Shown one piece after another: positions 12,583 to 23,300 of a stretch of 64,000 nt of DNA. The notes below the pieces were generated by a model. That model was given only the letters and a program-made list of their open reading frames with translations. It was not told where the DNA came from and did not search any database. Source of the DNA: Isoetes taiwanensis (Eukaryota > Streptophyta > Lycopodiopsida > Isoetales > Isoetaceae); the NCBI GenBank assembly GCA_021234155.1, contig JAJEKV010000008.1:6014945-6078944 (forward strand), read 5' to 3'. The position numbers were made by a program, and so were the translations under genes. Position 1 is the stretch's first letter. Each line of letters begins with the position of its first letter.

Positions 12583-12824
12583 TTGGGTAGTGGCCACACA
12601 AGGGAACCAGCCGACACCTTAGCGGCGAGCAACATGTTGGCGGTGGGGGGCACCGCCTAGGACCAGCCGCGGCCGGAAAAAAGCGATAACCCGAACCAAC
12701 CCGCCCGATCCGCGGCGGCGCATTTAGAGTCGCGGCGTCCTCCCTATGCACTCCAGCCGACCCGCGTGCTTGCCATGGGCGGCCAATTTGCGCTTTCGCA
12801 TTCGGTCGCGGCGAGAGGGGCGAT
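12583..12824 (-). other. Internal transcribed spacer 2
   Basis: This is the GC-rich segment between the 26S 5' end and the 5.8S 3' end, about 240 bp, a normal size for plant ITS2. It is removed during pre-rRNA processing. Boundaries are set by the flanking genes only. Confidence 0.8.
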
Positions 12825-12985
12825 TAGGCGCTCGGCCGGACATGCCCTCGGACAAGCCCGGGCGCAAGTTGCGTTCAAAGATTCAATGATTCCGCGGAGT
12901 TACGCAATTCACATCCGCGTGTCGCATTTTATTGCGTTCTTCATCGTGGCAAGAGCCAAGATATCCGTTCTTTGAGTGTGGTACT
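12825..12985 (-). rRNA. 5.8S rRNA gene
   Basis: Read in reverse complement, the segment includes the conserved plant 5.8S words complementary to CGCAAGTTGCGTTCAAAGAT, GCAATTCACATC and TTCTTCATCGTGGCAAGAGC, ending with GATATCCGTTC near its 5' end. The length of about 161 bp is as expected. Several conserved positions differ from the plant consensus: the GATGCGAGAGCCGAGATATC block reads GTGGCAAGAGCCAAGATATC here. This suggests a diverged or non-functional unit. Confidence 0.92.
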
Positions 12986-13302
12986 ATCCATCATTTAAGC
13001 TATCCGGTCTTGAGGCGGCGGGAAGACCCCAATCGAGTCGCTCACCATCCAAGACACATAAGGTTCCCGAAGCGCCAATGCAAATGGCACCCGAGCCCCG
13101 AGAGCCGCGGGAGGAGGAGGACACTTGCCCAATCCGCAGCGCGCCCGGCGTGTGGGCGGCACCGGCAAGGAGCCCCGCCCGCGCCACCCTTGGTGCCTCG
13201 CAAAGGTAACCGAGTTTAGGGGAGCCATGGCGCGGCGACCACACCTCAGTGTGGCCCCTCGAGGACAAGGAAGCGGTTCAGCGGTTTTGCGGGGCGTGTG
13301 TC
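12986..13302 (-). other. Internal transcribed spacer 1
   Basis: This ~317-bp GC-rich spacer lies between the 5.8S 5' end and the 18S 3' end (complement of AATGATCCTTCCG). The size is in the angiosperm range and short for many gymnosperms, whose ITS1 often exceeds 500 bp. No coding sequence. Confidence 0.8.
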
Positions 13303-13329
13303 AATGATCCTTCCGCGAGGTTCACCTCT

Positions 13330-13375
<46 letters not shown>

Positions 13376-13549
13376 ATGAACTTCTCACCTCGTCACTGCG
13401 GCCGAACCGCATAGCGTCGAGGCAATCCGAACACTTCACGGACCATTCAATGCGGTAGGGGCGGCGGGGCGGTGTGTACAAAGGCGCAGGGGCGTAGTCA
13501 GCGAGCTGATGACTTCGCGCTTACTAGGAATTCCTCGTTGAAGATCAAT

Positions 13550-13588
<39 letters not shown>

Positions 13589-13952
13589 AGATTGCCCGAG
13601 CCTATCGGCCCGGGGCATGCACTCGTTGAATTCATCGGTGTAGCGGCGTCGCGTCGCCCCCGAGAACATCTAAGGGCATCCGCACCGGACACTGTTATTG
13701 CCTCAAACTTCCATCCGCTAGGCGAATAGTCCCTCTAAGAAGGCGGCGCAAAGGAAGACCTTCGGCGTAGCTAGTTTAGCGGTGAGGTCTCGTTAGTTTA
13801 TCGGAATTAACCGGACAAATCACTCCACCAACTAAGAACGGCCATGCACCACCACCCATAGAATCAAGAAAGAGCTCTCAATCATCAATCCTTACTATGT
13901 GCGGACCTGGTAAGTTTCCCGTGTTGAGTCAAATTAAGCGCGAGGCTCCACT

Positions 13953-14009
<57 letters not shown>

Positions 14010-14125
14010 GGAACCCAAAAAAACTTTGATTTCTCATGAGGTCTTGGCGAGTCATCGAAGTAACATCCGCCGATCCCTAGTCGGCATCGTTTATGGTTGA
14101 GACTAGGGCCGGTATCGATCGTCTT

Positions 14126-14177
<52 letters not shown>

Positions 14178-14599
14178 TCGCGATGGTTAGTCTTTCATAA
14201 ATCCAAGAATTTCACCTCGACAATGAAATCACGAATGCCCCAACTGTCCCTATTAATCATTACTCGGTCCGAAGACCAGCGGAAAAGGCCGGGGGTCTAT
14301 CACGTTATTCCATGCTAACATATTGAGCATAGGCCTGCTTTGAGCACTCTAATTTTTCAAAATAACGGCGCCCGGCTCGGCGTCCCAGCCAATTAAGGCC
14401 AGGACAACGTCGCCAACTAGAAGGGTGAAATGCCCGGTGCACACCCGAGGCGGACCATGCATCCCACCCGAGATCAACTCTGAGCTTTTTAAGCGCAACA
14501 ACTTAAATATACGCTATTGGGCTGGAATTACGCGGTTACGGCACAGGACTTGCCCTCAATGGATCCTCGTTAAGGGATTTAGATTGTACTCATTCAATT
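13303..14599 (-). pseudogene. 18S rRNA gene, 3' segment of interrupted copy
   Basis: This covers the 3' ~1.3 kb of 18S in reverse complement: 3' end at AATGATCCTTCCG, the CGGTGTGTACAAAGG block, TTCCTCGTTGAAG, CCGTCAATTCCTTTAAGTTT and GATCCTCGTTAAGGGATTT. Homology stops at GTACTCATTC (about 14595), where the polypyrimidine insertion begins; about 33 conserved bases that should follow are missing. Numerous small indels relative to consensus occur, including extra bases in the normally invariant 3' end (CCGCGAGGTTCACCTCTCGG). With two large insertions this 18S copy is most likely non-functional unless the insertions are assembly errors. Confidence 0.88.
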
Positions 14600-17500
14600 T
14601 CCTTCCCTTTTCCTTTCAACTTTCCATTCCCTTTTCATACTTTACCCACCCTTTTTGCTTTGCCTTTGTTCCCTTTTCCCTTTCCTTTCTCTTTCCCTTT
14701 CTTTTACATTTTCCCTTTCCGTTCCCTTTCCCTTTTCATATGCCTCTTTCCATTCCCTTTTCTCAACCTTTTTTATGTACCCTTTTTCCTTCTTTCCCCA
14801 TCCTCTTCCCCCTTTTCCCATTTCCACTTTCTCCTTTCTTGTTTCTTTTTTCTTTTCCCTTTCCCATGCTCTTTTTCCCTTTCTTTTTTTCTATTTCCTC
14901 ACCCTTTCCCTCTTCCCTTTTTTCTCGTGCCCTTTTCTCCTTCCTCTTTTCCTCTTTTCCTATTCCTTGCTCCCTACCCTTTGTCTATTCTACTTTCCCC
15001 CCACCCCTTTTCCTCCTTTTTCCATCATTTCCCTCTTTCTTTATCTCGATGCTCTTTTTGCTTCCGTTTTTCTCTTTCTTCAACCTTTCTCTCTTCTCTT
15101 TTTTTTACGCCCTTTCCTTTTTTCTCTTTTTCTCGTTCCCTTTTCCCAAGTTCTCTTTTGCCCTTTTCCCCCTCTCTTTTCCTGTTTACTTTCCTCTTTC
15201 CCATGGACTTTGCAAACTTTTCTTATTTTCCCTTACCTTTTTCTCCTTTTCTCATCCTTACTTCTTACCCTTCTCGCGGTGCCCTTTTTCCTTTCCCTTT
15301 CCCCCTCGCCTATTCTATTCCTTTTTCTATTTCCTTTTATCTTTCCCTTTTTCCTTTTCTCCTTCTCTTTCCTTTTTCCTCTTGCCTTTCTTTTATTCCT
15401 TTTCCCTTTTCCCTTTTCCCTTTTCCCTTTTCCCTTTTCCCTTTCATCGTTTTTCCTTTTCCCTTCCCCTTTTCCCTTTTCCCTTTTCATCGTTTTTCCT
15501 TTTCCCTTTTCCCTTTTCCCTTTCATCGTTTTTCCTTTTCCCCTCCCCTTTCCTTGCCCTTTTCCCTTCATCGTTTTTCCTTTTCCCTTCCCCTTTTCCT
15601 TTTCCCTTTTCCCTTTCCCTTTTCCTTTTTCCCTTTTTTCCTTTCATCGTTTTTCCTTTTCCCTTCCCTTTTCCTTTTCCCTTTTCCCTTTCATTGTTTT
15701 TCCTTTTCCCTTCCCCTTTTCCTTTTCCCTTTTCCCTTTTCCTTTTTCCCTTTCCCTTTCCCTTTTCCCTTTTCCCTTTTCCTTTTTCCTTTTCCTTTTC
15801 ATCGTTTTCCTTTTCCTTTTCCTTCCCTTTTCTTTTCCCTTTTCCCTTTTTTTCCCTTTCATCGTTTTTCCTTTTCCCTTCCCCTTTTCCTTGCCCTTTG
15901 CCCCTTCATCGTTTTTTCTTTTCCCTTCCCCTTTTCCTTTTCCCTTTTCCCCCTTTCCCTTTCCCTTTTTCCCTTTCATCGTTTTTCCTTTTCCCTTCCC
16001 TTTTCTTTTCCCTTTTCCCTTTCATCGTTTTCCTTTTCCCTTCCCTTTTTCCTTTTCCTTTTCCTTTTTCCCTTTCCCTTTTCTCTTTTCCCTTTTCCCT
16101 TTCATCGTTTTTCCTTTTCCCTTCCCCTTTTCCTTTTCCTTTTTATCTTTTTCCCTTTTCCCTTTTCATCATTTTTTTTCCTTTTCCTTTTCCCTTTTTC
16201 CTTTCATCGTTTTTCCTTTTCCCTTCCCCTTTTCCTTGCCCCTTTCCCCTTCATCGTTTTTCCTTTTCCCTTCCCCTTTTCCTTTTCCCTTTTCCCCTTT
16301 CCTTTTCCTTTTTCCTTTCATCGTTTTTCCTTTTCCCTTCCCCTTTTCCTTTTCCCTTTTCCCTTTCATTGTTTTCCTTTTCCCTTCCCTTTTCCTTTTC
16401 CCTTTTCCCTTTTCCCTTTTCCTTTTCCCTTTTCCCTTTTCCCTTTCCCTTTTCCCTTTTCCTTTTCCCTTTTCCCTTTTCCCTTTTCATCGTTTTTCCT
16501 TTTCCTTTTCCCTTCCCCTTTTCCTTTTCCCTTTTCCCTTTTTCCTTTCATCGTTTTTCCTTTCCCTTCCCTTTTCCTTGCCCTTTTGCCCCTTTCATCG
16601 TTTTTTCTTTTCCCTTCCCCTTTTCCTTTTCCCTTTTCCCCTTTCCTTTTCCCTTTTCCCTTTCATCATTTTTTTTTTCCCTTCCCTTTTCCTTTTCCCT
16701 TTTCCCTTTCATCGTTTTTTTTTCCTTTCCTTTTCCTTTTCCTTTTCCTTTTTTATTTTTCTTTTCTTTTTCCTTTTTCCCTTTCATTGTTTTCCTTTTT
16801 CCTTCCCCTTTCCTTTTTCCTTTTTATCTTTTCCCTTTTCCCTTTTCATCATTTTTCCTTTTCCCTTTTCCCTTTTTTTCCTTTCATTTTTCCTTTTTTC
16901 CTTGCCCTTTTCCTTTTTTTCCTTTTCCCTTTTTTCCTTTTCCTTTTCCCCTTTCCCTTTTCCCTTTTTCCTTTCATCGTTTTCCTTTTCCCTTCCCCTT
17001 TTCCTTTTCCTTTTCCCTTTCATTGTTTTTCCTTTTCCCTTCCCTTTTCCCTTTCCCTTTTTCCCTTTTCCTTTTCCCTTTCCTTTCCCTTTTCCCTTTT
17101 CCTTTTCCCCTTTTCCCTTTTCCTTTTCATCGTTTTCCTTTTTTTTTTCCTTTCCCTTTTTTTTTTTTCCTTTTCCTTTTCCCTTTCATCGTTTTCCTTT
17201 TCCCTTCCCCTTTTCCTTGCCCTTTTTCCCTTTTTTCCTTCCCTTTTCCTTTTCCCTTTTTCCTTTCCCTTTTCCCTTTTCCCTTTCAATCCCTTTTTCC
17301 CTTTTCCCTTTTCCCTTTTCCCTTTCATCGTTTTTCCCTTTTTCCTTCCCTTTTTCCTTTTCCCTTTTCCCCTTTTTCCTTTTCCCTTTTCCCTTTCATC
17401 GTTTTTTCTTTTCCCTTTTTTCCTTTTTTCCTTTTCCCTTTCATTTTTTTCCTTTTCCCTTCCCCTTTTCCTTTTCCCTTTTCCCTTTTTCCCTTTTTCC

Positions 17501-18153
17501 CTTTCCCTTTTCCCCTTTCCCTTTTCCCTTTTCCCTTTTCCCTTTTCCTTTTCATCGTTTTTCCTTTTCCTTTTCCCTTCCCTTTTCCTTTTCCCTTTTC
17601 CTTTTCCCTTTCATCGTTTTCCTTTTCCCTTCCCTTTTCCTTGCCCTTTGCCCTTCATCGTTTTTTTTCCTTTTCCCTTTTCCTTTTCCTTTTCCCTTTT
17701 CCCCTTTTCCCCTTTTTCCTTTCATTCCCTTTTCCCTTTTCCTTTCCCTTTTCCCTTTTCCCTTTTCCCTTTTCCTTTTCCTTCCCTTTTCCTTTTCCCT
17801 TTTCCTTTTCCCTTTCCCTTTTCCCTTTTTCCTTTTCCCTTTCTTTTCCCTTTCCCTTTCATCGTTTTTCCTTTTCCCTTTCCCTTTTCCTTTTTCCTTT
17901 TTATCTTTTCCCTTTCATCCCTTTTTTTTCCTTTCCCTTTCCCTTTCCCTTTCCCCTTCCCTTTCCCCTTTCCCTTTCCCTTTTCCCTTTTCCTTTTCCT
18001 TTTTCCTTTTCCCTTTCATATTGAAGCCATAGTCGAGATGAAATTTTAGTTGAAGACACGCACACATCATCTCCACCTTTGGTCAATCAAATCCTCGACC
18101 GTCCGATTTAGGGCTCCATTGAAGACACACGCTATAATGTTATAATATAAAGA
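14600..18153 (+). mobile_element. Polypyrimidine insertion in 18S gene (element copy 1)
   Basis: About 3.4 kb of nearly uninterrupted C/T, mostly TTTTCCC and TTTCCCTTTTCC words. From 15440 on it is punctuated every 40-80 bp by a TTTCATCGTTTTTCC box. It ends in a non-repetitive ~130-bp tail (18020-18150) containing GATTTAGGGCTCC and ATAATGTTATAATATAA. A related tail follows the polypyrimidine tract at 60955-62630, which is why I treat the two as one dispersed family. All three plus-strand frames stay open for more than 1,100 codons only because stop codons need purines; there is no gene. No clear target duplication is visible here; about 33 bases of 18S are lost. Confidence 0.6.
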
Positions 18154-18259
18154 TTTATTGTCACTACCTCCCCGTATCGGGATTGGGTAATTTGCGCGCC
18201 TGCTGCCTTCCTTGGATGTGGTAGCCGTCTCTCAGGCTCCCTCTCCGGAATCGAACCCT
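18154..18259 (-). pseudogene. 18S rRNA gene, middle segment of interrupted copy
   Basis: This is a 106-bp island of 18S in reverse complement: TTTATTGTCACTACCTCCCC, GGGTAATTTGCGCGCCTGCT, TTGGATGTGGTAGCCGTCTC and GGCTCCCTCTCCGGAATCGA. It is collinear with 13303-14599 on one side and 19882-20265 on the other, showing that one 18S gene has been split by two separate insertions. Confidence 0.93.
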
Positions 18260-19881
18260 CTAGCCCGGTTCGCCTACTACGAAGCACTATGACACACATT
18301 TGTATTTGTGGGTTTTTCATGATAATTGAATAATTCGAACCCTCTAGCCCCTCGGGGCTCTTTGGGACCAATTAGGGTCCGCATTGGAGTAAAGAGAAGG
18401 ATTAGTAGTACCCACTAAGGCCCTTAGACTGGCTAGTCCCCAGGTGGTTTCATATGTTGTATGTTTGGCTTATGAGTATAGGTGTGGTGAAGTGTCTAGC
18501 TTTGGGGTGACCTTGATGATGCTTGAGATGAGTTTGAGTTAGAATTTTTGGAGTTTGGATGATGAGCTTGCTTGATATGTCTCACTTTATGTCCCTGTTT
18601 TAGTATGAGTTGGTCCTCCACCTGGGCCTAGTTGGAATCTTTGTGACGCACGTTGTGCCTTAGCTTTGTGGGTTCTTTCATGACTCTTGCTCCAATTCGA
18701 ACCCTAATTCCCTAAAAAAGAAAAATTATGTGGTGGACCAGTATTTTCCTTGCCCCCCTTGGGAAGGGTGTTTCCCATGGATACCCCTTATGGGGTGAAT
18801 TTTTTCACGTATTTCCCACTATTAGCCTATGTTTGGGCTATACGATGTATATGGGGGTGTTGGGGGTGTTGGAGGTACGAGGCCCCGCACCTTCCTCTTG
18901 TGCCTTGTGTCCTTTTTCTTTTCCGTACATGTGTCGTGCATGGCATTTGAGGGCAAGGGCTTGCATGCATCAGGGTTAAGGGGGGCAAGGGCAAAGTGAC
19001 TTAGCATGGTAGCCCCTCCTCTTTAAGGGAGGAGGGGCAAAGTGACGCTCCTTAGGTCATTTAGTTTGGTGACGTTGTCACCTTAACATGATTCGCCCTT
19101 CCCCTCTTCGAGAGGAAGGGCATATTGGCGCCTTTGGACTAGAGTATGGCTTCTTGGCGATCAAAGGGAGAAGGTCCCACTTCCTTTGACCTCCCGGTTC
19201 GGGGGGAAAGTTTGGGACCATTAGGGTCCGATGTGGTTAGAGTATGATTACATCTTTGGCCCATCTAGCATCCCGAGCAGTCAGTCCTAGTTTGGTCTTG
19301 GTTTGCGAGTCTGAGTTTGGTTATGATTTCTTAGGGTGTGATGGATCCTTTTGGGGGGTGAGTGCGTGTTGTATGGTTTATCTTGTAACCCTCTCCCGAG
19401 TTTCCCGTGAGTCGGTTCCCTCTCCCACTCCCCGTTTGATGCTTGCACATGGTGTGTTGCGTGGATTAGCTGCATGGCGTCTGACGTTCCTCTCTGTCTG
19501 TGTGCTTGCATTGTTTGGTTTGTGGGTGCTCCTGGTCGAGTGTGTTGCGTAGATTTGCTCCCGCGTCTGATGTTCTTCCCTTGACTGCCTGGAGTACCTT
19601 CCTTGGTTTTTTGACTTAGGTGTGCCGCTACCTGATGCTTCATGTATATTTGTTAGTCAACTCAGGGCACATGCTAGTATTTGGGTTCTTTATGACTCCA
19701 CACCCCACATCGAACCCTAATTCCCGCGTCTGACGTCCTTCCCTTGACTGTTTGGAGTGCCTTCTTTTGGTTTCCGGAGTTAGGTGTGCCGCTATCCTGA
19801 TGCTTCATGTTTACTTGTCTAGTCACCTCAGGGGCACATGCTAGTTATATTTTGGGTTCTGGTTATGACTCCACCCACCAC
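18260..19881. mobile_element. Second insertion in 18S gene, 1.6 kb, unclassified
   Basis: This non-rDNA block interrupts 18S at the sequence TCGAACCCTAATTCC. Copies of the block ending TCGAACCCTAATTCCC recur inside it at 18697-18712 and about 19710-19725, as well as at its right edge (19883). Each is preceded by a GGGTTCTTTATGACTCC-like stretch. The last two units form a tandem repeat of about 163 bp (19561-19723, 19724-19886). Near the left edge TCGAACCCTCTAGCCC occurs at 18251 and again near 18337. A second pair, TTTGGGACCAATTAGGGTCCG (18360) and TTTGGGACCATTAGGGTCCG (19210), brackets 850 bp. No transposase or reverse transcriptase is seen, so the element type is unknown. Confidence 0.55.
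19012..19123. repeat. Two strong GC hairpins
   Basis: Two inverted repeats lie 60 bp apart inside the second 18S insertion: GCCCCTCCTC-TTTAA-GGGAGGAGGGGC-like (19012-19037) and GCCCTTCCCCTC-TTC-GAGAGGAAGGGC (19097-19123). Both are perfect or nearly perfect stems of about 11-12 bp. The context recalls the stem-loops downstream of 26S at 8890-9100. Function unknown. Confidence 0.6.
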
Positions 19882-20265
19882 ATCGAACCCTAATTCCCCG
19901 TCACCCGTCACCACCATGGTAGGCCACTATCCTACCATCGAAAGTTGATAGGGCAAAAATTTGAATGAAATATCGCCGGGCGCTAAGGCGCGTCACGATT
20001 CGACTAGTTATCATGAGTCACAGCGTGGCGAGCAAGCCCCATCGGCCTTTTATCGATAAATGCATCCCTTCCATGGGTCGGGACTTGGTGCACGTGATTA
20101 GCTCTAGAATTACTACACGGTTATCCGGTAGTAAGATACCATCAAATAAACTATAACTGATTTAATGAGCCATTCGCGGTTTCACGGTACAAGGTAGCTT
20201 ATACTTACACATGCATGGCTTAATCTTTGAGACAAGCATATGACTACCGGCGGGATCAACCGGTA
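19882..20265 (-). pseudogene. 18S rRNA gene, 5' segment of interrupted copy
   Basis: This is the 5' 384 bp of 18S in reverse complement, from TCGAACCCTAATTCCCC through CACCACCATGGTAGGCCACT to the 5' terminus near GGGATCAACCGGTA (20265). It aligns along its length with 1-312 but differs by many one- and two-base indels (for example TATCGATAA against TATCTGATAA, and CGTGATTAGC against CGTATTAGC). The universal 5' end CAGGATCAACCAGG is altered to GGGATCAACCGG. Confidence 0.93.
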
Positions 20266-22029
20266 GCTTCCATAAAGGGACAGCCATCCACCCACACACG
20301 GGTGGAGGGGCACAACGAGGGAACGCGATCAGCATCGACTCCGCCCGTTCCCAAAGGGGCCGCGGCAAGGCGATGGAGGCATGGTAAGCCACGGCACCAA
20401 CACTTGAAGTGGGAGGTCGGCCGCCAACAGCAACAAAGAAAGACGAGGAGAGAAGGACATGCACCGCACCAACCGAAAGTGTCAAGAATGGAACGGAACC
20501 GCGCCCACCAAACGGCCCCGGGAGGCCGGGAACACACATGATGAGGACTAGGTCGAGCCAACATTGAACGTCTCGAACTTGTTGTGTGCATCCGGAACTC
20601 CGGCATGGTAGGTGGAAGAGGTTCCGCCACCGCTCCCCGACACAAAAGAGGGTAAAAGCACATCTCCAACCATCCAAGGCCTATGCATTGCGGGCGAGGG
20701 GGGCCACCAACCACAACGAGCCCGACAATCCGTAATCGAGGCCACAACCGCCATGAACGAGCCAAACGGGACCCAATGGGGCAACGGAAACAAGAGCAAG
20801 GCACCACCACAAAGACAACCCAACCGGATGGGTCCGAGAGGGAGGGCAATGGCGGAGCCAAGCCCAAAACCAACATCACATTCCCAACAAAGCCTTGGCA
20901 ACCTTCCACCACCCCGCGGGGAGGCGGTCGGACACCGAGGCAATTTCCAACATTGAGGAACCAACACGCCAAAGCCAACCAAAGGCAGACGGAAACAACG
21001 GAGGGCACCAAGCGGTTGTGGCACACAAACCCGAGGAACCGGAATCCTTTGGAACACGGGCGAGCACGACGCGAAATCAGGGGACCCGCATTGTAGCACG
21101 CAACAACAAGGTGAAATGCACTTCCCAACTTCCAACTCAATCAAACACGCACAAATCCCACAAGCCAAAGGCGGGTCCGAATAACGGGCCCGACACGATT
21201 AGCCAAAACGACCAAGGGCAAGCAACCCATTCCAGCTCCACCCGCCTCTTACATGCTTGGGAAGGAAAGCCACCAACTGGCTAGACCAACCCAACAAGCA
21301 ACCGTCCCGAGTAGCCATCGAGTCGAAAGCAAGAGTGTTGGCCATGTTCACGGCTAAAAGTCTTGGTCGGCGCCAAGGCCCCGTCGAGCCAAAACGAATG
21401 CCAAGGACCAACACCACCCGACAAGGACCACCCACCTTGCCCAAAACCGTTTTCAGTAGTTCACCATGTCTCCTCCGACTCGTGAACGACTCCATGGCCA
21501 AGACAAGGGGAAGCCGAGCAACCCGGTTGGGAAGCAAAACCACCAATTAGTGCAAATCGTGATCACCGAGCCCGCCATACTCGGTAACCAGCCCGGACCA
21601 GCCCTCGCCTAAGATCACCTGCCGGGCGATGGCGCATCCCACTCAAAAGCCTTGAACCAACCGAAGCTACCAGCCATTTAGTTCAAACCAACAACCAGCC
21701 CAACTAGCCAAGGCTAAGCCATACCCGATGCCGTCGCACCAGCTATCCATACAGGCTAACCGGACAAGCCACCACCAAACGTTCCCTCACCGCGATGTGC
21801 ACATCACCAACCAACCAACAATGCGAGCCAACCAGGACCGAGCCAACCAACAACCTTGTCAAGGAAGGAGCCAACCAGCCGGGCACAACCCAAGGAGGAA
21901 CTTGAGTCACCACCGATGACCAAGCCAAGAAACCAGAGGTGACCAAACCGGTGGACCCAAAAAAACGACCAATCGGAACCAACCCGGTCGGGTGGGGAGC
22001 CGACTAACCGGAGGGACCGAGGGAAGGAA
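20266..22029 (-). other. 5' external transcribed spacer, second unit
   Basis: Collinear with 313-2103, with scattered small indels and substitutions. No coding sequence is supported; open frames are not preserved between the two copies. Confidence 0.8.
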
Positions 22030-22960
22030 ATGCACAGTCATGACCATTAAGTGGGTTTTCTACTAAGTGCCCAGCCGAAACCAACCGGAGGTGACCAAAA
22101 CCGAGGTGCCTTCACGGGGGAACCAACCGACTAGCCGACCAACCGTATCGACCAACGGACCAACCGGTCGGTGGGTAGTCACTAACCTGACTGACCGAGG
22201 GAAGTAACCCACCAGTCATGACCAACCCAAGTTGGGATCTTAAGTGGGTTTTCTACTAAGTGCCCAGCCAAAACCAACCGGAGGTGACCAAAACCGAGGT
22301 GCCTTCATTGGGAACAAACCGACTAGCCGACCAACCAGCACCGACCAACGAACCAACCGGTCGGGTGGAGAGCCGACTAACCGAGGGACCGAGGGAAAGT
22401 AACCGACTACCATGACCAACCCAAGTTGGGATCTTAAGTGGGTTTTCTACTAAGTGCCCAAAATAAACCAACCGAGGTGACCAAAACCGAGGTGCCTTCC
22501 ATTGTGGAACCAACCGACTAGCCGACCAACCGCATCGACCAACGGAACCAACCGGCCGGGTTAGGGAGCCGACTAACCGGACCGACCGAGGAAAGGAACC
22601 GACCACCATGACCAACCCAAGTTGGGATCTTAAGTGGGTTTTCTACTAAGTGCCCAGCCAAAACCAACCGAGGTGACCAAAACCGAGGAGCCTTCATTGG
22701 GAACAAACCGACTAGCCGACCAACCAAACCAACCAACGGAACCAACCGGGGTCGGTTAGGGAGCCGACTAACCTGGACGGACCGAGGAAAGGAACCGACC
22801 GGGCCATGACCAACCCAAGTTGGGATCTTAAGTGGGTTTTCTACTAAGTGCCCAGTAGAAACCAACCGGAGGTGACCAAAACCGAGGAGCCTTCACAGGG
22901 GAACAAACCGACTAGCCGACCAACCAAACCGACCAACGGAACCAACCACCGGCCAAGCAA
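22030..22960 (-). repeat. Tandem ~195-bp repeat, second spacer (5 copies)
   Basis: Same family as 2104-3048. The TTAAGTGGGTTTTCTACTAA core occurs near 22048, 22238, 22434, 22630 and 22828. Copies here carry more differences, for example CATTGGGAAC in place of CACAGGGAAC, and equal copy number in the two spacers suggests unit-level homogenisation. Confidence 0.92.
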
Positions 22961-23300
22961 GGATCCAAGAGCTGAAAGGGGGCGAATGGCTTGTGCATTT
23001 TGGAGTAGCCAAACGATCCGTAGTACTAAGGTGCAATAAAGGCTAGAGCAACCCCGGGGGTAGCCAAAACCGAAAGTGAGCAAACCGCTTCCAAGTTGAC
23101 CGTTGTACTAAGTCGCCCAAGACCAAGTGCAAACGCCCCTTCCATTATCCCCCGTGGTTTGTGAATGCCCCCACACTTTTATGTCAAAAATAGGGCCCCG
23201 CGCGAACCCGCGAACGACGGCATGGATAGGAAGGGGGCGCCAAAAGGAAGCTTATAGGTGGCAGCCTCCCGCCAATCGGAGCATTCCACGCGGCGCCAAA
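22961..23300 (-). other. Unique spacer segment, second unit
   Basis: Equivalent to 3049-3420 and containing the second copy of the candidate Pol I start region. No gene is seen. Confidence 0.6.
23167..23195 (-). promoter_or_regulatory. Candidate RNA polymerase I promoter, second unit
   Basis: The plus strand reads GCCCCCACACTTTTATGTCA followed by AAAAATAGGG, matching 3258-3290 with shortened homopolymers. Its conservation in a diverged neighbourhood is the main support. Confidence 0.35.

Noticed and set aside
14600-18020. Telomere-like repeat (AAAAGGG on the minus strand)
   Set aside because: Known plant telomere variants keep a T before or within the G-run (TTTAGGG, TTTTAGGG), spacing here is irregular, and the tract lies inside rDNA with a tail shared with another locus.
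14425-18049. Three overlapping plus-strand open frames of 1,125-1,199 codons (Phe/Ser/Leu/Pro only)
   Set aside because: All three frames are open because the DNA is nearly pure C/T and every stop codon contains purines. Composition is only F, S, L, P; no gene.
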